16,758 nt of DNA. It comes from RGIG1666 sp045595745. Lineage in GTDB: Bacteria > Bacillota > Clostridia > UBA1381 > UBA9506. Position numbers and translations under genes: made by a program. The DNA lies in the NCBI GenBank assembly GCA_045595745.1, contig JAZOBB010000013.1, positions 1 to 16,758 of the forward strand, written 5' to 3'. Under the pieces are notes generated by a model, which was not told where the DNA came from, did no database searches, and saw only the letters and a list, made by a program, of their open reading frames with translations. Numbering within the stretch: the first letter of the stretch is position 1; every line of letters begins with the position of its first letter. Shown here piece after piece: positions 1 to 7,834 of the stretch.

Positions 1-755
1 TCGTCAAATTCACCTGCAATCAGGCAGAATGGTTTAGGTGCTGCAATGCCAAGAAGCTCAGAGTGATCCATTTTATTTTTTATAAATTTGTCTACACTAT
101 TATGCCAGTACCAGATATCATTCCAGTTGGTTTGTTCCCAGCCAATACCGAAATCGCTGGCAACAATGACCTTAACTCTTTCGTCAAGACAACCTGTGTA
201 AAATGCCATTTTTCCGCCTAAAGAGTGTCCCGCAATACCTATACGTGAACTGTCAACTCTGGAATCTGCGGCTACCGCATCGATAAGGAGAGTCGTATCT
301 GAAACCAGTTTTCCTACACCGCTCCAATTCGGATTATCCTTTCTTAGACATCTTCCCGCCTCGCCCCAAAGGTCAAATCCCTTTTTTTCATATATATTCT
401 GCGTGTATGTAAGATAATAGGCATCTGCACTTGCAGTAATATATCCTCTTTTTACAAGGTTTTTCATTAATGCAATTTCGCTGTATTTTTCAATTACTTC
501 ACCCGTTTCCAGGTCAAATCCAAGCATTCCTTCAGGAAAGTAAAAAGGAATAACAACTGCAGGACATAACGAAGTCAGATTTTTGGGGAAGGCAATCATA
601 ACCCGCTGTAACGATTTAGGGTCATTTCTTTGCACATAAACCTCAAGGTCAAAGTCTTCATACTCGTATTTTTTAATAAATGTTGCAGGTTCCTTTGGAA
701 TATCATATGACGGAGCTCCCAAAGCCTCAAGCCATTTTCTTTTTATGTTGTTCAT
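1..755 (-). CDS. Alpha/beta-hydrolase (esterase-like), 5' part, runs off left edge
   Basis: Reading the minus strand from an ATG at 755 gives an open frame of 251 codons that is still open at position 1, so the C-terminus is missing. The start is supported by AAAGGACGGG just upstream. The nucleophile elbow GHSLGG lies at residues 176-181, making Ser178 the likely catalytic serine. GEFDD at the very edge resembles the strand end that carries the acid residue of the triad; the histidine would lie outside the window. The fold suggests a dienelactone-hydrolase or acetyl-xylan-esterase type enzyme, probably acting on an ester in the cytoplasm, since no signal peptide is visible. The substrate cannot be told. 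It follows addA in the same direction after 102 bases containing a hairpin. Family call is fairly sure, specific function is not. Confidence 0.75.
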   Translation of the reverse strand, partial: MNNIKRKWLEALGAPSYDIPKEPATFIKKYEYEDFDLEVYVQRNDPKSLQRVMIAFPKNLTSLCPAVVIPFYFPEGMLGFDLETGEVIEKYSEIALMKNLVKRGYITASADAYYLTYTQNIYEKKGFDLWGEAGRCLRKDNPNWSGVGKLVSDTTLLIDAVAADSRVDSSRIGIAGHSLGGKMAFYTGCLDERVKVIVASDFGIGWEQTNWNDIWYWHNSVDKFIKNKMDHSELLGIAAPKPFCLIAGEFD

Positions 756-786
756 AATAATCCCGTCCTTTTATTTTTTGCATTAA

Positions 787-809
787 TTTGCCGGACTTAA
801 ACCGGCAAA
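787..809 (-). terminator. Hairpin after addA, possible weak terminator
   Basis: TTTGCCGG at 787-794 pairs perfectly with CCGGCAAA at 802-809 around a 7-nt loop. It sits between the addA stop (858) and the esterase start (755). On the minus transcript the arm is followed by TTAATG, not a clean U-run, so termination may be weak and the esterase may be partly read through from addA. Confidence 0.4.
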
Positions 810-857
810 CCTTATTTTATACAGCAAGGTAAATCTCAAATTGTCACACATTTTAAA

Positions 858-3800
858 TTATTTTACCTCTATAACTTCTTCTGTTTCAAACAAATACAAA
901 TAGCATTTTTTGACCGGCAGACTATAAATTAACTCCGCCGCACGAGCGTAATAGTAAAGCTGAATTTTATATTTTTCCGCTACCTCTTCTTTCGAGGTTA
1001 TATGCTCGGTTTTATAGTCAAGCACCGTTATTTCTCCATCACTTATAATCACACAGTCAATTACACCCTGAAGCATTATTGTCTCGTCGCCTGTATAATT
1101 GGACTCTGCCTCTTTTGCAGGTATGTTTATGCCGAACATAACCTCTCTTTCGACTTTTTCAGCAGATACTATGCTTTTACCCATATTGGTTTTTAAAAAG
1201 CGACCTATTTTTTTAACATCAACACATTCTGCTTCATCTTGCGTAAGATGGTTTTTGTTAACCATTTCTGCAATTTGCTCTTTTATTTCTTCTTCTGAAC
1301 TTTTTGCAAAATCCAGTCTTTGCATAACAGTATGAAACGCTGTTCCCCGTGCCGCGCTGCTTAGCCTTTTTGATGCTGTTTCCTGCAAAAACTTAGGTCT
1401 GGGATACAGGTATACACCATCTTGACTTTCTTCTCTCAAATGTTTGTTTTTAAGCTCTGTTACGGTTACCTTTGTTGGCAGCGTGGTCTCTTTAAAATAC
1501 GGATAACTGTAACGTATTCTATTTATTAATTTTTCTTTATTATATGTTTTGTCTGCTTGCTCCAAAAATTCGTTGCTTTGTTTATATTCAATAGCCGTAT
1601 CGCCTTTGTGAATAGTCACAGACCACGGACTATTGCTATCGGATAATTTAATATTATAATCGATACTGTCACGTAGCGGTGAGCAACCGGGATGCACAAG
1701 CAAAGCCAATATAAACCAATCAAGATATGTCCCCGCTTTAAGCACAGCAGCAGGAATTGCTTTGCCTCTATCGTCAATAGCTGTGCCAAGTGCATATGCC
1801 CGCGAATGAACATCTTTAATAGAGCCTATTACAATAAGTTTTTCGCGTGCACGTGTAAGCGCAACATATAAAATTCGCATTTCTTCTGACAAAGTTTCGC
1901 GTTCAATTTTTTCGCGAACTATCGCACGGACAGCCGTAGGATATGTAATGCGTAAATCCGAATCTACAAATTTAGGACCATAACCCAGTTCAGAATGAAT
2001 TAATACATTTTTAGATAAATCTCTGCGATTCATTTTTTTACCTGCGCCGCACAAAATCACAACAGGAAACTCAAGACCCTTACTTTTATGAATACTCATA
2101 ATACGCACAACATCCTGCTCTTCGCCTATCGAACGTGCAACATCATAATCTCCGCCGGCCGCGCGGTATTTATCAATAAATCTTATAAAGCTGTAAAGAC
2201 CGCGAAAACCGGTTTTTTCATACTCCTGTGCTCTCGTTGCCAGCAGACGCAAATTGCTTTGACGGATTACCCCATTAGGCTGCGCTCCCTGTGCATCATA
2301 AAATCCCGTTTGATTGTATAATGCCCAAATTAATTCGTCAAGCTGCAAATATTTTGATTGCTCACGAAAAGAAGTCAGTTTTTCTAAAAAAGCACGCACT
2401 TGCTCTGCAATTTTTGAATCATCATTTGCTTTTGCCAAAAGTGCCTCGTAAAAGCTCCCTTTTTTGTTTGCTATCCTGATTTGAGCAAGGTCATTCGTTG
2501 TGAAATTAAACATTTGCGACCTTAAAACCGATAAAAGTGGCAAATCCTGATACGGATTGTCTATAATCTGAAGCAGCGACATCATTATCTCTACTTCTGC
2601 ACTCTCTAAAAATCCGCCGCCGGTTTCTGAATAGCACGGAATGCCGTACTCACTTAATGTAACACGAAAAATATTTGCCCAGTCTTTAGTCTTACGCAAT
2701 ATAATGCAAACGTCTTTATATGTAATTGGTCGATATCCGCTTTTTGTAAGCACCTGATAACCGCCTGAAATCAGTTCGGATATCTGTTTTGCCGCCAACC
2801 GTGCCTCAAGCTCTATTTCCTCAGCCGGTGGCTCGTCGTCATCCGAGATATTAGCTTCATCATCGGTAGTAGTTGGCTCTATAATATGCAATTGTAAATC
2901 AGCAGGCAATGGGTGCGGTGTTTCGGGATACTCTGCACCCATATACAATTTTTCCTCTTCGTTATAGTCCACCTCGCCTACCTCGTGCGACATTATTCTT
3001 TCGAAAATATCATTAATTCCCGATAAAATACAATCTCTGCTTCGAAAGTTTTTCGACAGAATTATTTTCTGACCAAACTCATTCCCATTACTTGAAAAAC
3101 TATCCCTTTTTTCACAAAACAGTGTTGGGTCGGTGTTTCTGAATCTATAAATACTCTGCTTTATGTCCCCCACCATAAAAAGATTATTCTCTTTTTTTAT
3201 CGACGAAAAAATTGCCTCTTGAAGTCGATTCGTATCCTGATATTCATCTATTAAAATCTCTTCAAAGCTATCTGACAAAATATGGGCAAGCGGAGTAGAA
3301 TTTCCCTCTTCATCTGTCAAAAGCCGATAGCAGCCATGCTCTAAATCATTAAAATTTAGTATGTTTTTTTCTGTTTTTTTCTTATCAAAACGGTCCATTA
3401 GGCGCACAATAAGCTCAGACAAGCATCGCATTTGCGGGTATTGCGTAAGCAAAACCTTCTCCTGCTCTTCTGGCGTCAGCAACAAAAAGCCGTTTAAAAT
3501 GTTTTTTGTAAAATCGTCCTTTGCTCTTTGACGTGCACTTTTTATATACTCACGATATTTAGGCTCTGTGCCCTTAGTCTGAGTTGGAAAACGTGCAAAC
3601 TCAACGGACTCTGCCCATTTTTGTGCTTCGTTATAGTCAGTAATATCAAGCAGATGCTTAAAGCATTCCTGCTCTTGCGCCAAAAACAAAAACAAATTAT
3701 CTCCGCCATCGTCTAGCTGAGCCTTTTTTAAAAGGTCATTATATTGCGCTATGATTTCCCTTATTTTATCTTGCGCAATACGGAGTATGTTTTCAGCCAT

Positions 3801-4436
3801 CTCTGACTCGTTAAATTTTCCATAAGCACAATTAAATTTTTCTGCCGAATCCAAAAGCCACTTTTTCGGGTTTGGCAGACTCATTACGAACTTATATATC
3901 TGACTTACTAACTCATCAAAACCATCGCGGTTTTTAACACTTGAATAATTTTCTAAAAGCAAATAAAAAGGCTCTGCAAATTCTGTATCCTCATACATTT
4001 CATCAACGACCTCGTCTAAAGCCTCGAGCCACAAAAGGTTGCTCTCGGTTTCATCCGCCAAACGAAAGTTAGGGTCGATACCTGCAAGATTAAAATTCGC
4101 ACGTAATGTATTTAAGCAAAACGAATGGATTGTGGTAATGTTAGCCTTTGCAGTCAGTGCCATTTGTCTTGACAAGGATTCTGATGATGGATTGTTTTCA
4201 AGCTTAGCCGCAATAGCTGCAGTAATTCGCTCGCGCATTTCTGCCGCTGCTGCATTGGTAAATGTAACAACTAAAAGGCGGTCGATATCCACAGGATTTT
4301 GTGGGTCTGTAATTTTTTCTATAATTCGCTCAACAAGCACTGCTGTTTTTCCGCTTCCCGCTGCCGCCGATACCAAAAGATTAGCTCCGCGCGTGTATAT
4401 TGCCGCAAGCTGTTCATCGGTCCATCTGTTCGCCAT
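858..4436 (-). CDS. addA: ATP-dependent helicase/nuclease subunit A (AddA)
   Basis: AddA is the motor and one of the two nucleases of AddAB, which resects double-strand DNA ends up to a Chi site and loads RecA. The 1192-aa product carries a full UvrD/Rep-type (SF1A) helicase set: Walker A GSGKT at 27-31, Walker B DEYQD at 397-401, GDIKQSIYRFR at 423-433, a Q/RecA-contact motif around 778-794 (SIHKSKGLEFP) and VALTRAR at 858-864. The C-terminal RecB-like nuclease is intact: His1035, Asp1127, and DYKTE with Asp1140 and Lys1142, followed by QLYYYARA. Length matches the family (about 1200-1250). An acidic low-complexity stretch lies at about 520-545. The ATG at 4436 follows AAGGGTG. Its partner addB lies at 12077-15451, not next door, which is unusual. 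A possible promoter with a TGC-TACAAT element is at 4468-4476. Confidence 0.96.
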   Translation of the reverse strand: MANRWTDEQLAAIYTRGANLLVSAAAGSGKTAVLVERIIEKITDPQNPVDIDRLLVVTFTNAAAAEMRERITAAIAAKLENNPSSESLSRQMALTAKANITTIHSFCLNTLRANFNLAGIDPNFRLADETESNLLWLEALDEVVDEMYEDTEFAEPFYLLLENYSSVKNRDGFDELVSQIYKFVMSLPNPKKWLLDSAEKFNCAYGKFNESEMAENILRIAQDKIREIIAQYNDLLKKAQLDDGGDNLFLFLAQEQECFKHLLDITDYNEAQKWAESVEFARFPTQTKGTEPKYREYIKSARQRAKDDFTKNILNGFLLLTPEEQEKVLLTQYPQMRCLSELIVRLMDRFDKKKTEKNILNFNDLEHGCYRLLTDEEGNSTPLAHILSDSFEEILIDEYQDTNRLQEAIFSSIKKENNLFMVGDIKQSIYRFRNTDPTLFCEKRDSFSSNGNEFGQKIILSKNFRSRDCILSGINDIFERIMSHEVGEVDYNEEEKLYMGAEYPETPHPLPADLQLHIIEPTTTDDEANISDDDEPPAEEIELEARLAAKQISELISGGYQVLTKSGYRPITYKDVCIILRKTKDWANIFRVTLSEYGIPCYSETGGGFLESAEVEIMMSLLQIIDNPYQDLPLLSVLRSQMFNFTTNDLAQIRIANKKGSFYEALLAKANDDSKIAEQVRAFLEKLTSFREQSKYLQLDELIWALYNQTGFYDAQGAQPNGVIRQSNLRLLATRAQEYEKTGFRGLYSFIRFIDKYRAAGGDYDVARSIGEEQDVVRIMSIHKSKGLEFPVVILCGAGKKMNRRDLSKNVLIHSELGYGPKFVDSDLRITYPTAVRAIVREKIERETLSEEMRILYVALTRAREKLIVIGSIKDVHSRAYALGTAIDDRGKAIPAAVLKAGTYLDWFILALLVHPGCSPLRDSIDYNIKLSDSNSPWSVTIHKGDTAIEYKQSNEFLEQADKTYNKEKLINRIRYSYPYFKETTLPTKVTVTELKNKHLREESQDGVYLYPRPKFLQETASKRLSSAARGTAFHTVMQRLDFAKSSEEEIKEQIAEMVNKNHLTQDEAECVDVKKIGRFLKTNMGKSIVSAEKVEREVMFGINIPAKEAESNYTGDETIMLQGVIDCVIISDGEITVLDYKTEHITSKEEVAEKYKIQLYYYARAAELIYSLPVKKCYLYLFETEEVIEVK

Positions 4437-4467
4437 ACATTATCACACCCTTAGTATTAATATAATA

Positions 4468-4476
4468 ATTGTAGCA
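4468..4476 (-). promoter_or_regulatory. Possible addA promoter (extended -10)
   Basis: On the minus strand TGC-TACAAT forms an extended -10 element about 32 bases before the addA start. The hexamer 17 bases upstream (TTTATT) is a poor -35, so only the extended -10 argues for it. If used, addA is transcribed independently of addB. Confidence 0.4.
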
Positions 4477-4534
4477 TAAAATCATAAAAAAATAAACTGA
4501 AATAATATAATTTGTAACATTTTTGTTAGCACTC

Positions 4535-4563
4535 TTGAGAAAAATATAGCTATGTGCTAAAAT
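4535..4563 (+). promoter_or_regulatory. Sigma-A promoter of the cardiolipin synthase gene
   Basis: TTGAGA (4535-4540), a 17-base spacer, and TAAAAT (4558-4563) preceded by TGC (extended -10). Transcription should begin near 4570. This places the in-frame GTG at 4554 within or before the -10, so it cannot be the start codon. Confidence 0.75.
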
Positions 4564-4595
4564 TATACTACTATTTTGCAGAAAGGATTTTTAAA

Positions 4596-6053
4596 ATGTT
4601 AGACATTTGGCAGCGCATACCGGCATTTTTTATTATTTTGCATATTATAAGTCTGATTTTTGTTCTTTTCAAGGAACGAAAACGTCCCGAAAGCACAATT
4701 TCATGGATATTTACTCTTACTGTTTTGCCTGTATTCGGTCTGTTTTTATATATTTTTCTTGGAACGGCAAGATATGTAAATACCAAACGTAAATTCAGCA
4801 AAAAAAAGCTATATGATGATGCATATAAACGGATAATTCAAAGTCAGCTAGAGCACATTGAGCATGACGGAAGCAATTTTTGCTCTGGCGAATCCGCTGA
4901 TTATATTGATATGATTTTAATGAACATAAAAACAGGAGACAGCCTTTATACTGATGATAATTCTCTTACTCTTTTTAAATCAGCACGCGAAAAATATGAC
5001 GAAATGTTTAAAGATATTCGTTCTGCCAAAAAGACAATTAACGTAATGTATTACATTTTCAGGAACGACACTATCGGCAATGAATTAATAGACCTGCTTT
5101 CTGAAAAGGCATCAGAGGGTGTTGAGGTGCGTTTAATTTATGACAGCTTTGGCAATTTAAAAACTCCTGCAAAGACTTTTAAAAGACTTAAATCTGCCGG
5201 AGGTCAAGTAATACGATTTCTGCCACAAAATTTTTTAAATCTGCTTAGAATAAATTATCGAAATCACCGCAAAATTGTTGTGATAGATGGCGAAATCGGA
5301 TATGTAGGCGGCATTAACATTGGCGACGAATATTTAGGACTCGACATGACAAAAAGTCCGTGGCGCGATACTCATCTTAAAATAGTCGGCAGTGCTGCCG
5401 CAGCCCTGCAGCTACAGTTTTTAATGGATTGGCAATATTTAATTGATGAAAAAATAGATGAACAAAATGCAATAGAAAAGTTTTTTTCAACTCGCAAGTA
5501 TAACGGAAAATCAGCGGTACAAATAGTGTCAAGCGGTCCTGATAGCCCGTCACAACAAATAAAATACAGCTTTGTTAAGCTTATCAGCAAGGCTAAAAAA
5601 ACACTTTATTTGCAAACTCCTTATTTGATACCCGATGACACAATTAAAGACGGACTAAAAATTGCTGTTAAATCCGGTGTAGATGTTCGTGTTATGATTC
5701 CCGGTGTTCCTGATAAAAAATTTGTTTATTATGCCACTTTATCGTATGTAGAAGAATTGCTTGAGGCAGGCATCAAGGTATATCGATATGACGGTTTTTT
5801 GCACAGCAAAATGTTAGTAAGCGATGCTAAAGTCTGCACTTTAGGCACAACCAATATAGATTTACGCGGATTTAATCTGGCTTTTGAAATTAACGCATTT
5901 ATTTATGATTCACATTTTGCAGAAAAATGCGAAGAAATGTTCTTAGAAGATATTAAATCGTGCAGCGAGCTTACTCTTGACAGCTTTAAAAATCGCAGTC
6001 TGTGGCTTAAATTTAAAGAATCTATTTTCAGGTTACTATCACCGTTAATGTAA
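4596..6053 (+). CDS. cls: Cardiolipin synthase (phospholipase D family)
   Basis: This enzyme joins phosphatidylglycerol molecules to make cardiolipin at the inner face of the membrane. The 485-aa product starts with two hydrophobic segments (about 9-25 and 35-56), then has two PLD HKD motifs: His224-Lys226-Asp231 in NHRKIVVIDG, and His403-Lys405-Asp410 in LHSKMLVSD, each followed by the usual glycine/asparagine segment (GGINIGDEY and GTTNIDLRGF). Size and layout fit bacterial cardiolipin synthases (about 480-510). The start at 4596 is chosen because GAAAGGA lies 8 bases before it and a good promoter -10 overlaps the in-frame GTG at 4554. It is divergent from addA and ends just before a hairpin shared with the spoIIA control region. 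Which of several possible cls paralogues this is cannot be told. Confidence 0.93.
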   Translation: MLDIWQRIPAFFIILHIISLIFVLFKERKRPESTISWIFTLTVLPVFGLFLYIFLGTARYVNTKRKFSKKKLYDDAYKRIIQSQLEHIEHDGSNFCSGESADYIDMILMNIKTGDSLYTDDNSLTLFKSAREKYDEMFKDIRSAKKTINVMYYIFRNDTIGNELIDLLSEKASEGVEVRLIYDSFGNLKTPAKTFKRLKSAGGQVIRFLPQNFLNLLRINYRNHRKIVVIDGEIGYVGGINIGDEYLGLDMTKSPWRDTHLKIVGSAAAALQLQFLMDWQYLIDEKIDEQNAIEKFFSTRKYNGKSAVQIVSSGPDSPSQQIKYSFVKLISKAKKTLYLQTPYLIPDDTIKDGLKIAVKSGVDVRVMIPGVPDKKFVYYATLSYVEELLEAGIKVYRYDGFLHSKMLVSDAKVCTLGTTNIDLRGFNLAFEINAFIYDSHFAEKCEEMFLEDIKSCSELTLDSFKNRSLWLKFKESIFRLLSPLM

Positions 6054-6076
6054 AATCTCAATATAAATATTAAATT

Positions 6077-6123
6077 AGCTTTTGTCGAAAAGTTTTTTAA
6101 ATTCGACAAAAGCTTATTTTTTT
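6077..6123 (+). terminator. Terminator after cls, overlapping Spo0A-box dyad
   Basis: AGCTTTTGTCGAA (6077-6089) pairs perfectly with TTCGACAAAAGCT (6102-6114), 13 bp with a 12-nt loop, followed by TATTTTTTT. It has the form of an intrinsic terminator for cls, 23 bases after its stop. The same arms contain two Spo0A boxes (separate entry). Confidence 0.75.
6083..6108 (+). promoter_or_regulatory. Two inverted Spo0A boxes upstream of spoIIAA
   Basis: TGTCGAA at 6083-6089 and its reverse complement TTCGACA at 6102-6108 are both perfect matches to the established Spo0A box (TGNCGAA). They lie upstream of the SigH-like -35, centred at roughly -77 and -58 from the predicted start of the spoIIA transcript, where Spo0A~P activates spoIIA in Bacillus. 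Because the same bases also form a terminator stem, part of the symmetry may reflect termination instead. Confidence 0.6.
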
Positions 6124-6127
6124 CATC

Positions 6128-6157
6128 AAAGGATAATTTATATAATATGCCGTATAT
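6128..6157 (+). promoter_or_regulatory. SigH-type promoter of the spoIIA operon
   Basis: AAAGGATAA (6128-6136) fits the SigH -35 consensus RNAGGAWWW fully. After 12 bases, GCCGTATAT (6149-6157) fits the -10 consensus RNNGAATWW with one mismatch. SigH with Spo0A is the known control of spoIIA in endospore formers. The start would be near 6163, giving a leader of about 40 bases. Confidence 0.6.
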
Positions 6158-6201
6158 TATATATGGAAATATTTGTAAATATAACAAAGGAGGAGTTTAA
6201 T

Positions 6202-6549
6202 TTGGATATTAAACTGCAAATGAAAGGTCGCACTTTAATAGCATCTTTAACAGGAGAACTGGACCACCACAGTGCTAAAACAGTTAAGGATATGTTAGAG
6301 ACTGCAATAATAAACAAGTCAGCACAAAATATGGTATTTGATTTTTCGAATCTTACATTTATGGATAGCTCGGGTATTGGACTTATAATAGGACGCTATA
6401 AACTGATTACTTCTTTCGGCGGCAAGGTAAGTATTGTAAGCCACAGTAAAACCTTAAATCGCTTGATAAGTATGTCAGGTCTGACTAAGCTGATGGAAAT
6501 TTTTGAAACAGTTGACCGCGCTTTAGAAAGTATGCAGGGAGGAAGATAA
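6202..6549 (+). CDS. spoIIAA: Anti-sigma F factor antagonist SpoIIAA
   Basis: SpoIIAA binds SpoIIAB and releases SigF in the forespore. It is inactivated by SpoIIAB-mediated phosphorylation and reactivated by the SpoIIE phosphatase. The 115-aa product is a single STAS domain, the family's usual length (about 116). MDSSGIGLIIGRYK at 54-67 contains the phosphorylation site, with Ser57 matching the known Ser58 of Bacillus. The start is TTG at 6202, set by AGGAGG 8 bases upstream. The open frame continues upstream to 6082, but that part overlaps the terminator and promoter and would add 40 unrelated residues. One base separates its stop from spoIIAB. It is the first gene of the spoIIA operon. Confidence 0.94.
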   Translation: MDIKLQMKGRTLIASLTGELDHHSAKTVKDMLETAIINKSAQNMVFDFSNLTFMDSSGIGLIIGRYKLITSFGGKVSIVSHSKTLNRLISMSGLTKLMEIFETVDRALESMQGGR

Positions 6550-6550
6550 A

Positions 6551-6982
6551 ATGAACAATACTAAAGATAATGAAATGACGCTTGCGTTTGTAAGTAAATC
6601 ATCTAACGAGGGCTTTGCTCGGGCTGCCGTAGCTGCCTTTGTCGCTCAGCTTGACCCAACCTTAGACGAACTGGCAGATATTAAAACTGCTGTTTCTGAA
6701 GCCGTAACCAACGCAATTATACACGGATACGGAACTAAAGACGGTATGGTACATATAAGTTGCGAAATAATTGACAGAACCGTCAGAATAAGTGTTTCGG
6801 ATAGCGGACAAGGCATAGAAAATCTTGCGCAAGCTATGCAGCCACTATATAGTGGTTGCCCGGAAATGGAACGTTCAGGTATGGGCTTTACTGTTATGGA
6901 AACCTTTATGGACAGCTTAGATGTCGAATCAAAGCGGGGCATCGGTACAACAGTACATATGAGCAAAATACTTAAAGCGTAA
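6551..6982 (+). CDS. spoIIAB: Anti-sigma F factor / serine kinase SpoIIAB
   Basis: SpoIIAB holds SigF inactive and phosphorylates SpoIIAA, so it is the switch of the partner-swapping module. The 143-aa product (Bacillus: 146) is a GHKL ATPase with all boxes present: N-box EAVTNAIIHGY at 50-60 (Glu50 catalytic base, Asn54 for Mg2+), G1 DSGQGI at 84-89, and G2 GMGFTVME at 110-117. The ATG at 6551 has GGGAGGAAG just upstream, inside the last codons of spoIIAA, so the two are probably translationally coupled. A 27-base gap leads to sigF. The identity is clear from the motifs and the gene order AA-AB-sigF. Confidence 0.95.
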   Translation: MNNTKDNEMTLAFVSKSSNEGFARAAVAAFVAQLDPTLDELADIKTAVSEAVTNAIIHGYGTKDGMVHISCEIIDRTVRISVSDSGQGIENLAQAMQPLYSGCPEMERSGMGFTVMETFMDSLDVESKRGIGTTVHMSKILKA

Positions 6983-7009
6983 ATCGCAGTTGGGATAAGG
7001 AGGTGTGTT

Positions 7010-7741
7010 ATGCAGGAGCATACCAATTGCGAAATATATAAATTAATTTTTCTTGCGCAAGACGGCGACCGTTGTGCCTTAGAAACGCTGATAAAAGAGA
7101 ATATTAAGCTGGTTTATTCTATTGCTCATAAGCTTACGGGACGTGGTATCGAGCTTGAAGATTTAGTACAGATTGGCTCGATAGGATTAATAAAAGCTAT
7201 TAAAAAATTTGATGCAGGCTTTGATGTTAAGTTTTCGACCTATGCTGTTCCTATGATTATGGGTGAAATGAAACGTTTTTTAAGAGACAACGGTCCTATT
7301 AAGGTAAGCAGAAGCCTTAAAACCTTGGCAAACAAGGCATTTGCCGTTAAAAGCAGACTGTCTGAGGAATTGGGAAGAGAACCCACAATAAGCGAAATTG
7401 CCGAAGATTTAGGCGTTACTTCAGCTGATTTAGCCATTGCACTTGATGCAGTTAAAACTCCGGAGTCTATATATACACCATATGGTGATGATGACAGCAT
7501 TTTGCTGATAGATAAAATAAATGGTGGTTTAGAAAATGAGGGAAATACAGTAAATAAAATTGCCCTGGCAGAATTAATTTCAAAACTACCTGAGCGCGAA
7601 CGAAAAATAATAATATTAAGATATTTTAAAGATAAAACACAAACTCAAATTGCAAAGCAATTAGGAATATCGCAAGTACAAGTTTCAAGGCTGGAAAAAA
7701 AGATTTTAACAATTATGAGAAATTCACTGTCGGCAGGATAA
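7010..7741 (+). CDS. sigF: RNA polymerase sigma factor SigF (SpoIIAC)
   Basis: SigF is the first compartment-specific sigma factor of sporulation, active in the forespore after polar septation. The 243-aa product has sigma-70 regions in order: region 2 at about 28-98 (ELEDLVQIGSIGLIKAIKKF, then FSTYAVPMIMGEMKRFLRD), region 3 at about 101-150, and region 4 at about 185-236 with a recognition HTH around 211-231 (QTQIAKQLGISQVQVSRLEK). It lacks the N-terminal extension typical of SigG and follows spoIIAB, so SigF is the better name. ATG at 7010 follows a near-perfect AAGGAGGTG. Two hairpins lie downstream, and it converges on the sugar ABC ATPase gene. SpoVA genes, which sometimes follow sigF, are not present here. 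Confidence 0.95.
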   Translation: MQEHTNCEIYKLIFLAQDGDRCALETLIKENIKLVYSIAHKLTGRGIELEDLVQIGSIGLIKAIKKFDAGFDVKFSTYAVPMIMGEMKRFLRDNGPIKVSRSLKTLANKAFAVKSRLSEELGREPTISEIAEDLGVTSADLAIALDAVKTPESIYTPYGDDDSILLIDKINGGLENEGNTVNKIALAELISKLPERERKIIILRYFKDKTQTQIAKQLGISQVQVSRLEKKILTIMRNSLSAG

Positions 7742-7752
7742 TAGTTAGGAGC

Positions 7753-7781
7753 TTTAGCAAAATGAAATTCATTTTGCTAAA
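7753..7781. repeat. Perfect 14-bp dyad just after sigF
   Basis: Bases 7753-7766 are the exact reverse complement of 7768-7781 around one central base. As RNA it would fold into a long AT-rich hairpin 11 bases after the sigF stop. No U-run follows on either strand, so it is more likely an mRNA 3' stabiliser, an operator, or the first half of a double terminator than a terminator by itself. Confidence 0.6.
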
Positions 7782-7793
7782 CCCTTCTGCATA

Positions 7794-7831
7794 CAAAAAG
7801 TCGGTTGGTAAAACCAACCGACTTAATTTTT
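7794..7831. terminator. Bidirectional terminator between sigF and ABC ATPase gene
   Basis: AAGTCGGTTGGT (7798-7809) pairs with ACCAACCGACTT (7813-7824), 12 bp with an AAA loop. Towards the plus side the arm is followed by AATTTTT. On the minus strand it is followed by TTTTTG-type sequence (complement of 7794-7798). It serves the convergent sigF and ABC ATPase transcripts. Confidence 0.88.
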
Positions 7832-7834
7832 AAA

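Noticed and set aside
3052..3058. Another TTCGACA (Spo0A-box match)
   Set aside because: It is a single 7-base match inside the addA coding region, far from any promoter, and such matches are expected by chance.
4039..4479. Open frame of 146 codons on the plus strand opposite addA
   Set aside because: It is the antisense shadow of the conserved Walker A region of addA and has no family resemblance.
7010..7741. SigG instead of SigF
   Set aside because: The N-terminus lacks the SigG extension and the gene directly follows spoIIAA-spoIIAB.
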